Part shown: positions 23,147 through 33,745 of the stretch, piece after piece
Layout of the letters: every line of letters begins with the position of its first letter
Numbering within the stretch: position 1 is the first letter of the stretch
From: Ligula intestinalis
Taxonomy: Eukaryota > Platyhelminthes > Cestoda > Diphyllobothriidea > Diphyllobothriidae
Direction of reading: 5' to 3'
Assembly: GCA_036362985.1 (NCBI GenBank)
Contig: JAYGXS010000008.1
Location: 19,815,281 to 19,879,280 of the forward strand
DNA: 64,000 nt
Notes under the pieces: model-generated
Databases searched by the model: none
What the model saw: the letters and a program-made list of their open reading frames with translations, nothing else
What the model was told of the DNA's origin: nothing
Translations under genes and position numbers: made by a program

Positions 23147-23669
23147 AACAATAAATCAATTGATCTGTTGCTCGATACATCTTCTCCCTCGTCCATGCAA
23201 ACGACTGGAACGCGAACCTTCTCATTCAAAGGGACATGTTTGAGTGGTGCTTGGGCAGCCGCGAGAACTTAGACACACGTGTGTGTGTCCGAGTGGAAGT
23301 AGGTCAAGTCTCTGCAAGTCAGCGCGTCTGTAAGCGCTGACTGAGGTATTAGATGACCTTGAAGCCGGGGGCCCTGAACAATGACGTTGGGCAAAGTAAT
23401 GGAGGGCGTCAGACGGCAGAGACCACTACACGTTCACAAGACTGAGTAAAATCAAGAATCCATTTCAATCTGACCCTCAGTTTCGAGTGCGACCAACCTA
23501 GTTCGTCATCTTGTGTCCTTCTATGCCACGTCTTTCGGTATATCAGGATGGTCTAAAACGCGGTTAGTTGTTCATGCGGATAAAAATAAGCGTGTCAGTA
23601 GTATTCAACTGACTTTGCTGAAAAGTAGTTATGATTCCCCAAATGAATGAAAACTTTCGCCTTACGGGT

Positions 23670-24135
23670 GTTTGCATAGAGAAGGTAGAAGACGTGTCAA
23701 GCACCGGATCAATTGAGTTATTGTTCTGAGATTTCGAAATCCTACAGGAGTCCATCATCAGCGATAAGAAGCAACAACCAAAAGGAGGGTAATTATAGTG
23801 GGCATAGGCCGATCAACTGTCAGAGATTATCGGGTTGTCAAGGTGTAGAAAGCAGAAATCAAGAAGGATGGGAGGGTAACAATTATAGTTGTATACGCTA
23901 ATTAACTGTCAGTGAAGTCGGGGGTCGTTCGAGCTCATAAACAGCAACTAGTTTGGCGCTTTGTCCCCACAGTAGAGGGTCCTGTTAAGTCTGACTCCTC
24001 TTCCGTCCGGTTCATCGTGAGGTCTTCTTCGTTTGCGATTCTTACGTTGGGCCTACGTTCAGCATAAGTACCCTTCTTTGTTGATGTTTTTTATCTCTGA
24101 AGATATACTCCGGTAAGTGTTCGAAATCTGAGGAT
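23670..24135. mobile_element. T3 element with opposed ends and non-coding interior
   Basis: The left end on the minus strand carries a core at 23726-23761 (CTGATGA, GAAAT, CTCAG). The right end on the plus strand carries a weaker core at 24097-24132 (CTGAAGA..GAAATCTGAG). The interior holds two partial copies of a block (GGAGGGTAA..TTATAGT..AACTGTCAG), suggesting an internal duplication. No reading frame with PLE similarity. Confidence 0.5.
23726..23761 (-). ncRNA. Hammerhead-like core (family T3)
   Basis: Minus strand: perfect CTGATGA, stem-loop around GGACTCCTGTAGGATTTC, GAAAT then CTCAG. The best T3 core. Confidence 0.45.
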
Positions 24136-25229
24136 GCAAAACAGCACGAGGAGCATTGTGGTGATCTACCGCAGAAGCAGGTGAGTCATAAAGTGAGAGA
24201 CCAGGTGGGAGTACCGAAGATGTCAGAGGTGACTGACAATCCTTAGCTTTTAATAAAGATAAACTCCTTTGGAAAAGAAAGTGTGTATTAGGTGAATTTT
24301 CGAGTCTGGTTCCCCAACTCGTCGCCAGACAAATGAAAGTTGTGCCAAAACAGATGACCAACATAAGATTCTATGGTGGGTCAGAGTGTAGTAATATAAT
24401 CGTCACCTGCATTTAAATATGCGGTCAGTAGAGAAAATAGCTGTCATCCACATGTAATTATGCGGTCAAAGTACGAAGTCCACCAAGTTGTTTCAGGCTT
24501 ACTTACTGAGAGTAAAAGATTGCGAATAAGATAAGTATATGGATGAAGATTAGTTTATTTGGCTAGTTTCCTGAACTTATGAAAATTTTAGAAATTGAGC
24601 AGTGACCCTTTCATAGAAAGACGAAATTCTCAAAGATATTAAGCCTCCTAGACACTCGTTGATTAGCGTTCACCGATCTCTGACGGAACTCATTTGTACC
24701 GGCTCTGCCATGGAGCAGCAGCCTCACAACAGCTAGTTGTATAGGCAGATAGCATTGTGCTGTTATTTTCCGACAATGCTAGCTTTCTAGACAGTTTATT
24801 CCAAAGCACAGGTATGGCAGTGCGCTGAGTGGTGGCTCTAGACACGCAGCCTTTTGGCTTGGTGACGACAACAGGACATGCAAGGGCAGAGAATGTGGTG
24901 GATGCAGTGCAAGTCAACTCTCAGTATGATTTAATAACGTGCATGTCATCTCGTCTGGGAGCATCCGGTAGAGGTTAACCGATCGAGCAACCAGACTGTC
25001 TTTCCAGAGTACGTTCACAAAAAAATTATTTGACCGTAAAGGAAGAATAAAGAATTACGGCAGCACCATGATGCTAATCATGTAGAGGTTGAAGAGGGAA
25101 TTAAGGGCAAAACTACTTCAGAAGTACAGGTGGCGAGCATACGTAAGATAACGATAAATTCTCATAGGGCCTGTAAATTTATACGGGAAGGGCGTACATT
25201 TTAACTATGCTGTCAATAATGTTTGCCTT
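24136..25229. other. No gene; one SINE 3' end fragment
   Basis: At about 24690-24760 the minus strand has GCACAATGCTATCTGCCTAT, the SINE 3' tail without head. The rest shows nothing I can name. Confidence 0.4.
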
Positions 25230-25310
25230 GTTAATAAAAGTGAACATGTGAATCCCAGGATGTAATTCAGAAGAAGACGACTCGATCGCTGGGACAATAC
25301 TTTTATTCCC

Positions 25311-25346
25311 TCGGTGTTTCGACATCCATCGCGGATTCGTCATCAG
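25311..25346 (-). ncRNA. Hammerhead-ribozyme-like core (family T1, copy C, left)
   Basis: Minus strand: perfect CTGATGA, stem ATCC..GGAT, perfect GAAAC, then ACCGAGG in place of GTCAGG. A CTTTT upstream can pair with AAAAG downstream as part of helix I. Confidence 0.55.
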
Positions 25347-25947
25347 AGAAAAAAGCGGACAGCAGTAGCAGATACGGTTAGCGTATGCACAGGAGTTTGC
25401 AGTATTTATAGGATACAATCATCGCTGCAGTTGCGGACAAAGCAACTATGTCGGAGAAACTGGCAGGCTTTTCAAGACGCGAATTGCTGAACATGCCGCA
25501 GCAGTGCGGCCAAATGATGTCAAATCTCAAGTTGCGGTTGCTTCGATGAGACCCGGCCACACATTCAAATGTGATGAGGCCGAAATTCTCGCAAGAGGTG
25601 ACAATCGGGTGAGCCGAGAATTACTTCACTCATGGTTCATGGGCCCCAATCCATAAAAAAGAGCAACGATTTGCCCAATCTACTTGGTAAACGGACAGGC
25701 CACCGCGTCGTTCTATGCTAACACCGAAGGGCAAGATGGCCGAGCAATCATCACATCCGACTCCACCACGTGTGATGAAAGTTCAGCAGGTCAAAGCCCG
25801 CATGCGCGTTCGACAAACTATCAACACGCAAAGAGGCAACTAACGTTAATTGTTGCTGTATGTTTGCAGTAATGAATGTATGCTATAAATACTGCAAACG
25901 CCTGTGCATACGCTGCCCTTATCTGCTACTCTTATCTGCCTATTTCT

Positions 25948-25980
25948 CTGATGACGAATCTCGGAAAGTGAGGGGAATAA
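25948..25980 (+). ncRNA. Hammerhead-ribozyme-like core (family T1, copy C, right)
   Basis: Plus strand: perfect CTGATGA followed by CGAATCTCGGAAAGTGAGG; the second box and stem have decayed. It is the mirror of 25311-25346. Confidence 0.4.
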
Positions 25981-26030
25981 ACGTATTGTCCCCGTGATCA
26001 AGTCGTCTTCTTATCAATGTTTGTCATATT

Positions 26031-26514
26031 TTTCAAGTGAGTCGTGTGGAGAATAAAGAGAGGGGTTGATAAAAGAAGGTTGGTTAGGCGGCGGAGCCAG
26101 ACCAGGGTAAGGGGGGGGGGGAAAGAGAGTGTGCGGAAGGGTTATGTTAAGCGGCCGTTGGTCATATCAGACGCGGAACTTGCAAGAAGTTCCTTTGTGT
26201 GCATAAGACCGGCTTTCGCAACCTGATAGCGGTCGCTTCTGCTGTTGCTAGCCTTCGTTTACCCAGGGTCTCGGTGTAGTTTGATGGGACCTTATAAATC
26301 ACCAGGAAGTCTTCGTTGAGGTTCCCACGATGTCTGGAGACCACAGTGTGCGCGAAAATAGCACTGTTTATGCCCCTGACTCAACACTCCTTCAGACATG
26401 GCGGGAGATATTCCCTTATGCATTTGCATTAGCACGACTCGCGCGGCAAACCTAAACTGAGCAAAATTATGAGTAAATTAACTTTTACTAATACATCTTT
26501 AGGTTATAGTAATA
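26031..26514. other. No recognisable feature
   Basis: Contains a run of 11 G (26111-26121). Confidence 0.35.
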
Positions 26515-26680
26515 TTCCGGCAAAGACAGGCACCCTAGGATAGTTATTTCTGGCTTTATTAGCCGTCATCAGCTAGGACTAGCTGACTCTAGTGTAGCCA
26601 CTGAAATTGCTGCTACACTCGAGTGTCGAACTCACGTCTCGCTTGTCAGAGGCAAACTACCCGCTTCAAAGTCAGATGCA
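26515..26680 (-). repeat. tRNA-derived SINE, degraded
   Basis: Minus strand: GTGAGTTCGACACTCG as B box, GCTGATGACGGCTAATAAAG body, TGTCTTTGCCGG near the 3' end. Confidence 0.5.
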
Positions 26681-27579
26681 CCTCCAAGTACTGAAAGATG
26701 GCTTGGACCACTTTCAGCATGGTTGTTAGCAAATGCCCTTCTACTAAACGACCAGGAGTCAGTCCAGTGTATCCATCAAATGCTCTCTTCAGCTCTCTTC
26801 TATGCTATTTGGCTGACGCTATAATACAATGACACGTGAAAAAGGGTCATCGCATTTTCGGTGAGGTCATTCATCCTGTTCACTCTGAACTTATGACTGC
26901 GAAGTCTTCCAGCCGAACTTTCTTGCATATGTCTATCCGCACTTGCAAATATCAGCCTTCTGTATTCCCATTCCTAGCATGCTACCTCACGTGTGTAGAC
27001 ACGGAAATTCAGAAGTTGAAAGCCGACGTGTCTCCATAACATATGTGGATTTCATGTAAACCTTTAGATTTTGAGTATTCTATCGCCTTTTCCTTGGTTT
27101 CAGCGAATGGAGCCATTTTTTGCTAAAGTTTTTGAGCATCTACCTTCAAAACAAAGCGTATTTTCCCTCTCTGTCTGTGTTAAATTCCCCCTTTTGTTGT
27201 ACGCACTTCGTTCTTGTCTATTTACTGGCTATTCTTATGTATCCCAAACGCTGCGCGCTGTGGCGTTTTTCTGTGCGGATCTCCACCTGGAAAGTATGAA
27301 TCGTTCGCGCATCAATTCTTGTCGCAATTGACTGCCTGACGCTTGCACGTGAGCGTGAGTCACGCTGTGCCGAGGTGAGCATAATTACCATAGTATATGT
27401 TGATGTGACTCGGCACCGGAGGCCCTACACACTAGCCCCAGTCTATCCATCAGCTGCAACGTCCTAGCCTTGCACACAACAGCTGCAACTAGACCTGTAG
27501 AGAATGGAGGCCAGGCGAAGAAGCGGACCGTTTTGTGGCGTTCATATCGCTCGTCAGCACAGCAGAGTTGTCTTTTAGA
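26681..27579. other. No recognisable feature
   Basis: Open frames at 26836 and 27071 lack motifs. Confidence 0.35.
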
Positions 27580-28030
27580 ACCAAATCCTCGCCAGAGGCG
27601 ACAACAGCGTGAGCCGCGAGCTGCTCGTGTCATGGTTCTCAGGCCCACAGTCAATCAACAAGCGCAACGAAAAACCCTCCCCATACTCCGTACTGCGACA
27701 TTTTTTGAGCAGAAGAATCGGTCACGTAGGCAGCACCGGGCCCAGAAACAATTCCGACGCCAGTGAACGTAACTGTCGCGCAATTATCAAGTCCGCATCT
27801 AAAACAGACAATGAAATTGTGGCAATTTATGACTCAAAAGTGAACTGCCAAGCCCTCACCGCACCAATTACGAGCCCAAGCGGCGGTTACAGGAGCTGAT
27901 ACTTATAGTGCGCACGCGGTTGGCCGCTACGACCTATAAATACCTATGATTAAGGATTCCGACAGAATCCGAAACGTCAGACAAATAAAATTCTTGTTCC
28001 AGCGATCGTATCTTCAACTTCTGAACATTC
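27580..28030 (+). mobile_element. PLE C-terminal fragment with hammerhead end (copy D)
   Basis: The plus frame starting with ILARGDNSVSRELLVSWFSG (27585 onward) matches the part after GIY-YIG in copies C and E, then GPQSINKRN and NNSDASERNCRAIIK up to a stop at 27899. The element ends with the T2 terminal sequence and its ribozyme core at 27944-27980. The left side is truncated inside the GIY-YIG region. Confidence 0.6.
27944..27980 (+). ncRNA. Hammerhead-ribozyme-like core (family T2, copy D)
   Basis: CTATGAT at the first box (decayed), then a perfect 6-bp stem II GGATTC / GAATCC with loop CGACA, then perfect GAAAC and GTCAG. Helix III would be ACGT with no loop, as in minimal hammerheads that work as dimers. 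Confidence 0.55.
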
Positions 28031-28128
28031 GTCTTACTTGGAGATTTTAGGCATTTAGTCGAAAAACCCAGATTTATTACGTGCAGCTCATTTAGATATT
28101 ATTGTTTCGCTTGCTTTCAGGCGAATTG

Positions 28129-28138
28129 GCATGATGCT

Positions 28139-28169
<31 letters not shown>

Positions 28170-28171
28170 AC

Positions 28172-28218
<47 letters not shown>

Positions 28219-28412
28219 NNNNNNNNNNNNNNNNNNNNNNNNNNNNNNNNNNNNNNNNNNNNNNNNNNNNNNNNNNNNNNNNNNNNNNNNNNNNNNNNNN
28301 NNNNNNNNNNNNNNNNNNNNNNNNNNNNNNNNNNNNNNNNNNNNNNNNNNNNNNNNNNNNNNNNNNNNNNNNNNNNNNNNNNNNNNNNNNNNNNNNNNNN
28401 NNNNNNNNNNNN

Positions 28413-28447
<35 letters not shown>

Positions 28448-28457
28448 ATGATGATGC
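28129..28457. repeat. GAT/ATG trinucleotide microsatellite around an assembly gap
   Basis: (CTG)n then (ATG)n from 28131, Ns at 28219-28412, then (TGA)n to 28449. The flanks are the same repeat, so the gap is probably unresolved microsatellite. Confidence 0.9.
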
Positions 28458-28889
28458 CTAAGAAAGTGTGCTGATATCGCAAACAAGATCAACCAGAAAA
28501 AGGAGCCAATAGGAGCAAAAATGTGAGCCCTAGGAAGTGACTGAGAGGAAGCAGTTGTACACTCTGGAACAAAAACTTAAGCCGCCTGTTTTTTCGAAAT
28601 CCATAGCAGATCCGAGTAGACTGTAGCAGAAACTGGTGTCCCTGATGATGGACTCGTGCCGACGCCCTCTCCCGACTTCCTTTCGCCTCTAGCATCGTTT
28701 TTTTCATCCCAACGTGACTGTGTTAACGTACGGTGATCTCTAATCCCCCTCCCCTCCATGGATGGTCCTCCGCCCAGCGCACCGACTCCGATACCGCAAC
28801 CATCTACTGCCATTTAGCCGAAGGCCTCCCCAAGCCGAAGGAGCGAGAGATGCGTGGCTCAACTTTTAGTGCCCGTCTCCTTTTACAAC

Positions 28890-29162
28890 GGTGGTCCAAC
28901 CTCCTCATTGAGAACGCCATATAGTTCCTCCGGAACTTTGACTCCCATCCTGGGGTTTTAGTTGATCCCCATAAGGGGCTGAGACATTGTGAACAAGGCC
29001 AGACAGAATAGGACACCCGCTTTTGCTATCTGTAGCCTCAGACGCGGTCCTCTTTGGTCCTCTTCGGTCAGAGCTGTCCCACCTGCGCCTCCTACAAATG
29101 TCCTAACCCTACGCTTTGGGCCCCACTCCAACCTATGATGACCGGGTTCCCGTGAGAACGTT
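28890..29162 (+). mobile_element. Ty3/gypsy integrase fragment, inverted partner
   Basis: The plus strand carries CCTCATTGAGAACG.., then VPPAPP/CPTCASYKCPN (about 29075-29100) and LQPMMTGFP, colinear with the minus-strand integrase at 29.2-29.66 kb. Similarity stops at about 29162, where the two inverted copies meet. Confidence 0.6.
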
Positions 29163-29660
29163 GAAATTGCTGCCACGATCGGTGTGGAAAGATGTAGGGG
29201 TGCCCCAACAGGTGTGATTCACGGCGTTAGCCACCACAATGGAACGGCCTCTATCCACTTAGTGAAATGATCCACCATGACTAGAATGTATTCATAACCT
29301 CGGAATGGAATGAGCAAGCGCTCGATGATGTCCAAACCAACACGTTTTCCAGGGGACCGGGCTATCATAGGCTGGAGTAAGACTCGAGGCGTAGGCTTAG
29401 ATAATTTGTAGGAGTCGCAGGTGGGACAGCGCTGACAGAGGAGGATCACAGAGGACGGCATCAGAAGCCACCAAAAGCGAAATCGGGCGGCCAATTTTGT
29501 GTAGTATTGTTTACAGTATCCCAGTCCCTTATGGAAGTCGAAGAGGACGGGATCGATTAAACATCCAGGAAAGACGGGACGTAAGTGGTGGGGGTCGACG
29601 TCATGGAGAAATAATGTGTCGTTCTCAATGAGGAACGCTCACCAGGCGAGGTTTGTTTTG
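29163..29660 (-). mobile_element. Ty3/gypsy-type integrase fragment
   Basis: Minus strand: RFWW, then CPTCDSYKLSKPTPRVLLQP (end of the zinc-binding HHCC region), then VGLDIIERLLIPFRGYEYIL and VDHFTKWIEAVPL, the integrase core with the first catalytic Asp (LDI). After a frame change comes WGTPTSFHTDRGSNF with the second Asp (HTDRGS). The third catalytic residue (Glu) is beyond the inverted junction and is missing. Upstream, NDTLFLHDVDPHH-like residues are in another frame. It is a dead fragment; no LTRs adjoin it. Confidence 0.75.
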
Positions 29661-31219
29661 TGCCTGACATTTCCTTCAGGGGGTTCCAACGCGGTGCCAC
29701 AGGCCGTCAACGGGGGTGGTGACGGCATCGGTCACACATGTGGCAAAGTGCTGCCGAGTGAGAGCCAGCGGAACAGTCATTATTGTTGGCAGGCAACGCA
29801 CAAGGCAAGTAGCGATATATACTGAGAGCTCTGGGAGCCCGAATTTCCCGTCTCTGAAGTAAGCATAGACTACACAACTACCCAAAATAGCCGACACACC
29901 AATGAACGTTCCTTCTTCTGGTAAGTTCACTAATCTTCCATTTCTGAGGGTGTTAATGGGTAGTTTGGGTGTAATGTATCTCCGTGCAAAATACTTTCTT
30001 GGTGTAGTTGACATTATTCAGTTCTCAGCTATGTCGGTCGATGGAAAGAGAGCAGGACAGCTGGGGTGAGAAACTTTTGGAAGTCCCCCTTTATGGTACC
30101 CAGTGACTGCAAGTTATAGTGCAAGGGGTTATGCTTACCACTGAGAGAGAGGTTCGGTAAGGCTACGCTTTCAGTTAGGGATAGGACAGAAAAATGAGTA
30201 CCTTTCCCGAAATTCAGAGCAAATGCACCTATAGTTCGGATGTTATATAGTTCCGTGTCCAGTCTCTACTTGCTGTAGTTGTTAAATTCGGAGGACGACT
30301 GTCTACCTTTCAGACGACAGCGCTATAATTTCCTCATATACAAATAAATTTTCTCATTCCTTCAACTTCAACGCTTTCTCCTTATCTGTGGGAGATAATG
30401 CTTCGCTTCACACCGCTCCGTCTGCTAAATAAGAGTGGCATTTTAAAGCATAAAGACTGAACCTATTTTTTATTACCTTTTGTCCTGAAAGACGTTTATT
30501 CTTGTCCTTAAATCTTACCAATTCATGTGAACTTAGCACTCACAGACGACCTGACAGCAAAATAAATCATGCGAACATAATAGTTTCCATGATGTCTACA
30601 CGACTGGATGCAAAACATTGGCGCGTTTGGACTAAACCCGTCCACACATGAGTTTTCCCACGGATTACTGAGCGTGCGTATTATATGATTTTTTGTAAGC
30701 CAAAAATTAATGATGTCGTTTCTGTATGTTTCGTGTTTCTTGACTTCTTTGACTCCGTATCCAGCAGTAACACATACGTCAAACACCATGTATAACAACT
30801 ATAAATGTGGTATGGTACTACTAAACAACCAGTAAAAGATAATCGAAATGCAAACCTCAACAATGGATACACGCAGTCAAGACCAAAGGGAGTCGACCAA
30901 ATCGCCTGACTCTAGACAAGGGAACAATACAAGTTCAACAACAACGCCACGTAGGGCGAAACCAGTCTTGGGAGAGCATGTGCGTCCGAAAGGAGACGGT
31001 TACTGCTTTGACGAGACTTCAGGAGTCAGTTCATGTGGCATCCGGTTGGAGTGAAACACCAGCGCGAAAGGGGGAAGTATATGTACGGATACCCATAATG
31101 TGTTTACAGGGAGGCCGGAGGGTATTCGAGTGGTTCTCAGAGCAGACTCGGCTAACTGTGTCAAGATTGGATGAATTCGGTGCATTCACAAACGAGAGAC
31201 AAAACCACGTCCACTGGTC
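29661..31219. other. No gene recognised
   Basis: Open frames at 29676-30014 (minus, 112 codons) and 30978-31379 (plus, 133 codons) lack motifs; the second overlaps the PLE below in another frame. Confidence 0.35.
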
Positions 31220-31770
31220 CAAACGTTTGGCGAGCTCTTCCGTACGTGAAAAATGTATCGGAAGCAGTCAGCCGTCTACTCACCCCACTTGGATTTGGAG
31301 TTGCACACAGGCTGGAAGCAACCATCAGATGCCGGGTCATGAGGCCGAAAGACCCACTGTCACGGCAGGAAATGGCTGAAGTCGTTTACCGGATCTGGTG
31401 TAGTTGTGGACAAAGCAACTACGTCGGAGAAACCGGGAGATTACTCCAGACGCGAATGGCCGAGCATGCAGCGGCGGTGAGGAAGAAAGACGTCAACTTC
31501 CAGGTTGCAGCTCACTCAACGGGACCCGGCCATATTTTCAAGTTTGACGAGGCCGAAATCCTTGCAAGTGGGGGACAACCGCGTGAGCCGCGAGCTGCTG
31601 GAGTCATGGTTCTCAGGCCCCCAGTCCATCAACAGGCGCAGCGATTTGGCGTTCCCATACGGTGTACTGAGAAATCTCCTGAGCAAAAAAAATCAGTCAC
31701 GTGGGAAGAACTGGGTGCAACTCTGACGACAGCGGGCGTAATTGTGTCAAGATTATTCAAATGAACTCAA
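31220..31770 (+). mobile_element. PLE linker and GIY-YIG domain (copy E)
   Basis: Best-preserved coding piece of this PLE family. The frame 31171-31764 runs YVKNVSEAVSRLLTPLGFG, AHRLEATIRCRVMRPKDPLS, then VVYRIWCSCGQSNYVGETGR (two Cys of the CxC type, GIY-YIG variant YRI-YVG, Arg), EHAAAVRKKDVNFQVAAHST, GHIFKFDEAEILA. At about 31568 an extra G in a run of five shifts the frame. The expected tail SRELLESWFSGPQSINRRSD lies in the overlapping frame 31505-31726. A single base change separates it from an open domain. No reverse transcriptase upstream. Confidence 0.7.
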
Positions 31771-32474
31771 AGCAACAACTGCATATCAAACAAGAGGGGA
31801 AGAGGCCAATAGCTGGCTCACCGTCACAAAGGCACTACATTTCCGCGAGTCGAAACAGCTGCCTTTGGAAGCATTGTGAGGAAATTTATTAAAAGCAAGA
31901 GGGCCAAATGGGAGCTAGGAGGAACTCGTTTTGGCATCAGAATGCATTTGACAGGAAAAGGATCAACGGGGGAGGGCAGCCCGCATTATTGGAGGATGAG
32001 ATCCATGGGCAAGTGGTTCAGAAAAAGAGGGACAGGTTTCGTAAGAGAGAAAAAAATCATATGTAGAGCAGATAAGATATCGACTGGAGAAGGACGTGGA
32101 GAGTTTCATAGTTTTTCAGTCGAAGATAACAGTGCACAAACTGGTAAATTATTACCGCGTGTCGATTATCCTCTATTAGCCTGGAAGTGTGTTAGTGAAA
32201 AATAGGAAAGAAAATTCATTGAAAAGGGTTTATAACGTGTCTAGTGTTTCGTGTAATTGTGTCGTCTTCCCATCTTCAGAAATTTCATTAAATCAACACA
32301 ACCATTTCCGTGCCCTCTACCTGGTTTGATGAACCTTCTCATCAGGAGACAGCCACAGTGAGCAATAATTGGGCCGCTAATTATCTCTGCGGCCGACGAG
32401 TAAGGGGATGAAACAAACAATGGTGGAATGGGCCGGCTAGAGGGGGGCTACGCAACACCACGGGCGCTTGGTTG
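31771..32474. other. No gene; one weak hammerhead-like core
   Basis: At 32241-32279 (minus) CTGAAGA, a possible stem and GAAAC followed by ACTAG resemble a hammerhead core of another family. Otherwise nothing supported. Confidence 0.3.
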
Positions 32475-32893
32475 GTTGCTTAGTAGCCCATTGTTGGATC
32501 AGGAGTCCTCGCCGGAGTCCAAACTGGGTGCAGTTGGGAAACGGGAAAAGCCGCGACCTCAGCCGGCTTGAGCTAAAGGCCCAAGGGGGTGAGTTGGGTG
32601 CCCGACCGGGAGCTGCAGGCAACCAGATGCTGACAGTCATGCTGAGAAAAGCCGCAGTCGAGACAGCAGTCGGGTATGGGCGGGTCGAGCCAGTGTTGGC
32701 ACTGGCAAATAACCATTACATAGCCACTGCGTAGCTGAGCCAGAGTATGGCGAGTGACCCTCGGAAGTTGTTGTTCTGAGGCCGCAATCGGAGGTGAATA
32801 GTCGCCCAAAAGGACCGTGGGATGATAACTTCCTTTTTTCTCGACAACGGCTTGCTGAAGGCGTCGGAAGCCTGTTTTGGTGGCAAACCCATC
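32475..32893 (-). mobile_element. Jockey-type non-LTR retrotransposon, 3' fragment
   Basis: Minus strand: [47 protein letters not shown] and LVACSSRSG. This is the C-terminal tail with the CxxC...H...C pattern typical of these elements. 5'-truncated. Same family as 36495-37190 and 51613-52409. Confidence 0.65.
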
Positions 32894-33013
32894 TTCTTAC
32901 GTAGGATCAACAACGGGCGGTCGGCGGGGTGGCAATGGCTATAGTGACACAAGTAACCATGAGGTGCGAGTCGGTGACGGCTGCGCAGCCGTTATTGTCG
33001 GCAAACAGCGACA

Positions 33014-33205
33014 GTGAACGTTAATCAACAAGATCTCCCAATATAAACCGGCTATACAACGAGCTCGTGGCCCAACGGTTAGGGCGTTCGAATCTGATCG
33101 AAAAGGTCGCAAGTTCGAGCCTCGGGTGGTGGGCACCACTTGTGGTTGGATATGACTGGCTTATGAGCTAGAAGCGGCCATTCCAGTCTTCCCTGTTGTT
33201 AGGAT
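33014..33205 (+). repeat. tRNA-derived SINE, near full length
   Basis: Head GTGAACGTTAATCAACAAG, A box GCTCGTGGCCCAACGGTTAG, B box GCAAGTTCGAGCCTCGGG, body GGTTGGATATGACTGGCTTA, tail CGGCCATTCCAGTCTTCCCT. It runs straight into the LTR-like repeat at 33206. Confidence 0.75.
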
Positions 33206-33745
33206 GACCGACCACTTGAGCCACCACCTGTGTCATCCAGACAGACAGATATCCTGAGGTCACGCCGGACGAAGGTGCGCGAACAAGAGACACAACAGGC
33301 CAGTACGATGCATACAGAACGGGCCAAGTCACGCAGCCCACAACGGCCGAAACCACACAAGGAGGCAAGGCGTTATGTTCACGCGAGACCGCTGTCATGT
33401 TGAGGTCACGTCTGGCCAGAGGCAAAGTGCGCGCAAGGCCACTCATGAAGAGCCAATAGGAAGTAATGAGTACTGCCCCTTAAATAGCGAGGCTGCGAGC
33501 AGAATAGGACGCAGTTGTCATAGACGAGAGGCTGCTCCCGACGCGGAACGATGACAGAACACAAGCTGCTGACGGACACAGATGACTTGTTGCTAGACGC
33601 CCAGGAAACAGAGCTGATGTACTAGTAAAACTGACAGTAAAGTACTATCTGCTATGCTGTTCTGCCTTCTGTTCATAACACGCAACTGGGGGCCATAGCC
33701 GGTGTTGACACAGGAACACACATGGTTATAACACCTGTCTTTACC
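33206..33745 (+). mobile_element. LTR-like repeat with adjoining leader, copy 2
   Basis: Direct-strand partner of 15720-16235. Contains CCCTTAAATAGCGAGG (possible core promoter, 33477-33492), CTGCGAGCAGAATAGGA, a CAGTAAAGTACTAT block, then ..CATAACA at about 33685 as a possible LTR end, followed by ACTGGGGGCC and ACCGGTGTTGACACAGG that are still shared with copy 1. No coding part attached. Confidence 0.5.

Larger units (their letters stand above)
22985..23190. mobile_element. Foldback element made of two opposed hammerhead-like ends (family T3)
   Basis: The left arm (about 22988-23065) and right arm (about 23107-23185) are inverted repeats of about 80 bp sharing AGTCCATCTTCAGAGAT, TTATTGTTCTGAG and the outer AGAAGA(C/T)GTATCGA. 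The loop is only about 40 bp and AT-rich. Each arm holds a core (minus 23027-23062, plus 23111-23146) with CTGAAGA and GAAA boxes. No coding sequence. Confidence 0.6.
25230..26030 (+). mobile_element. PLE-derived element with GIY-YIG domain between inverted ribozyme-bearing ends (copy C)
   Basis: This is the most complete of the T1 elements. The left end (about 25240-25378) and right end (about 25905-26015) are inverted repeats of roughly 100 bp, sharing GAAGA(A)GACGACT(C/T)GATC, GGGACAATAC and the hammerhead-like block. On the plus strand from about 25420 a frame reads CSCGQSNYVGETGRLFKTRI, the GIY-YIG motif with the conserved Arg after it, then EHAAAVRPNDV, GHTFKCDEAEILARGDNRVS and RELLHSWFMGPNP. 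It ends at a TAA at about 25656. A further frame (25684-25872) holds the rest of the C-terminal tail. No reverse transcriptase, so it is non-autonomous. Confidence 0.7.

Noticed and set aside
28088..28492. Long frames coding poly-Met, poly-Ile, poly-Ser or poly-His
   Set aside because: Translation of a trinucleotide microsatellite and Ns, not genes.
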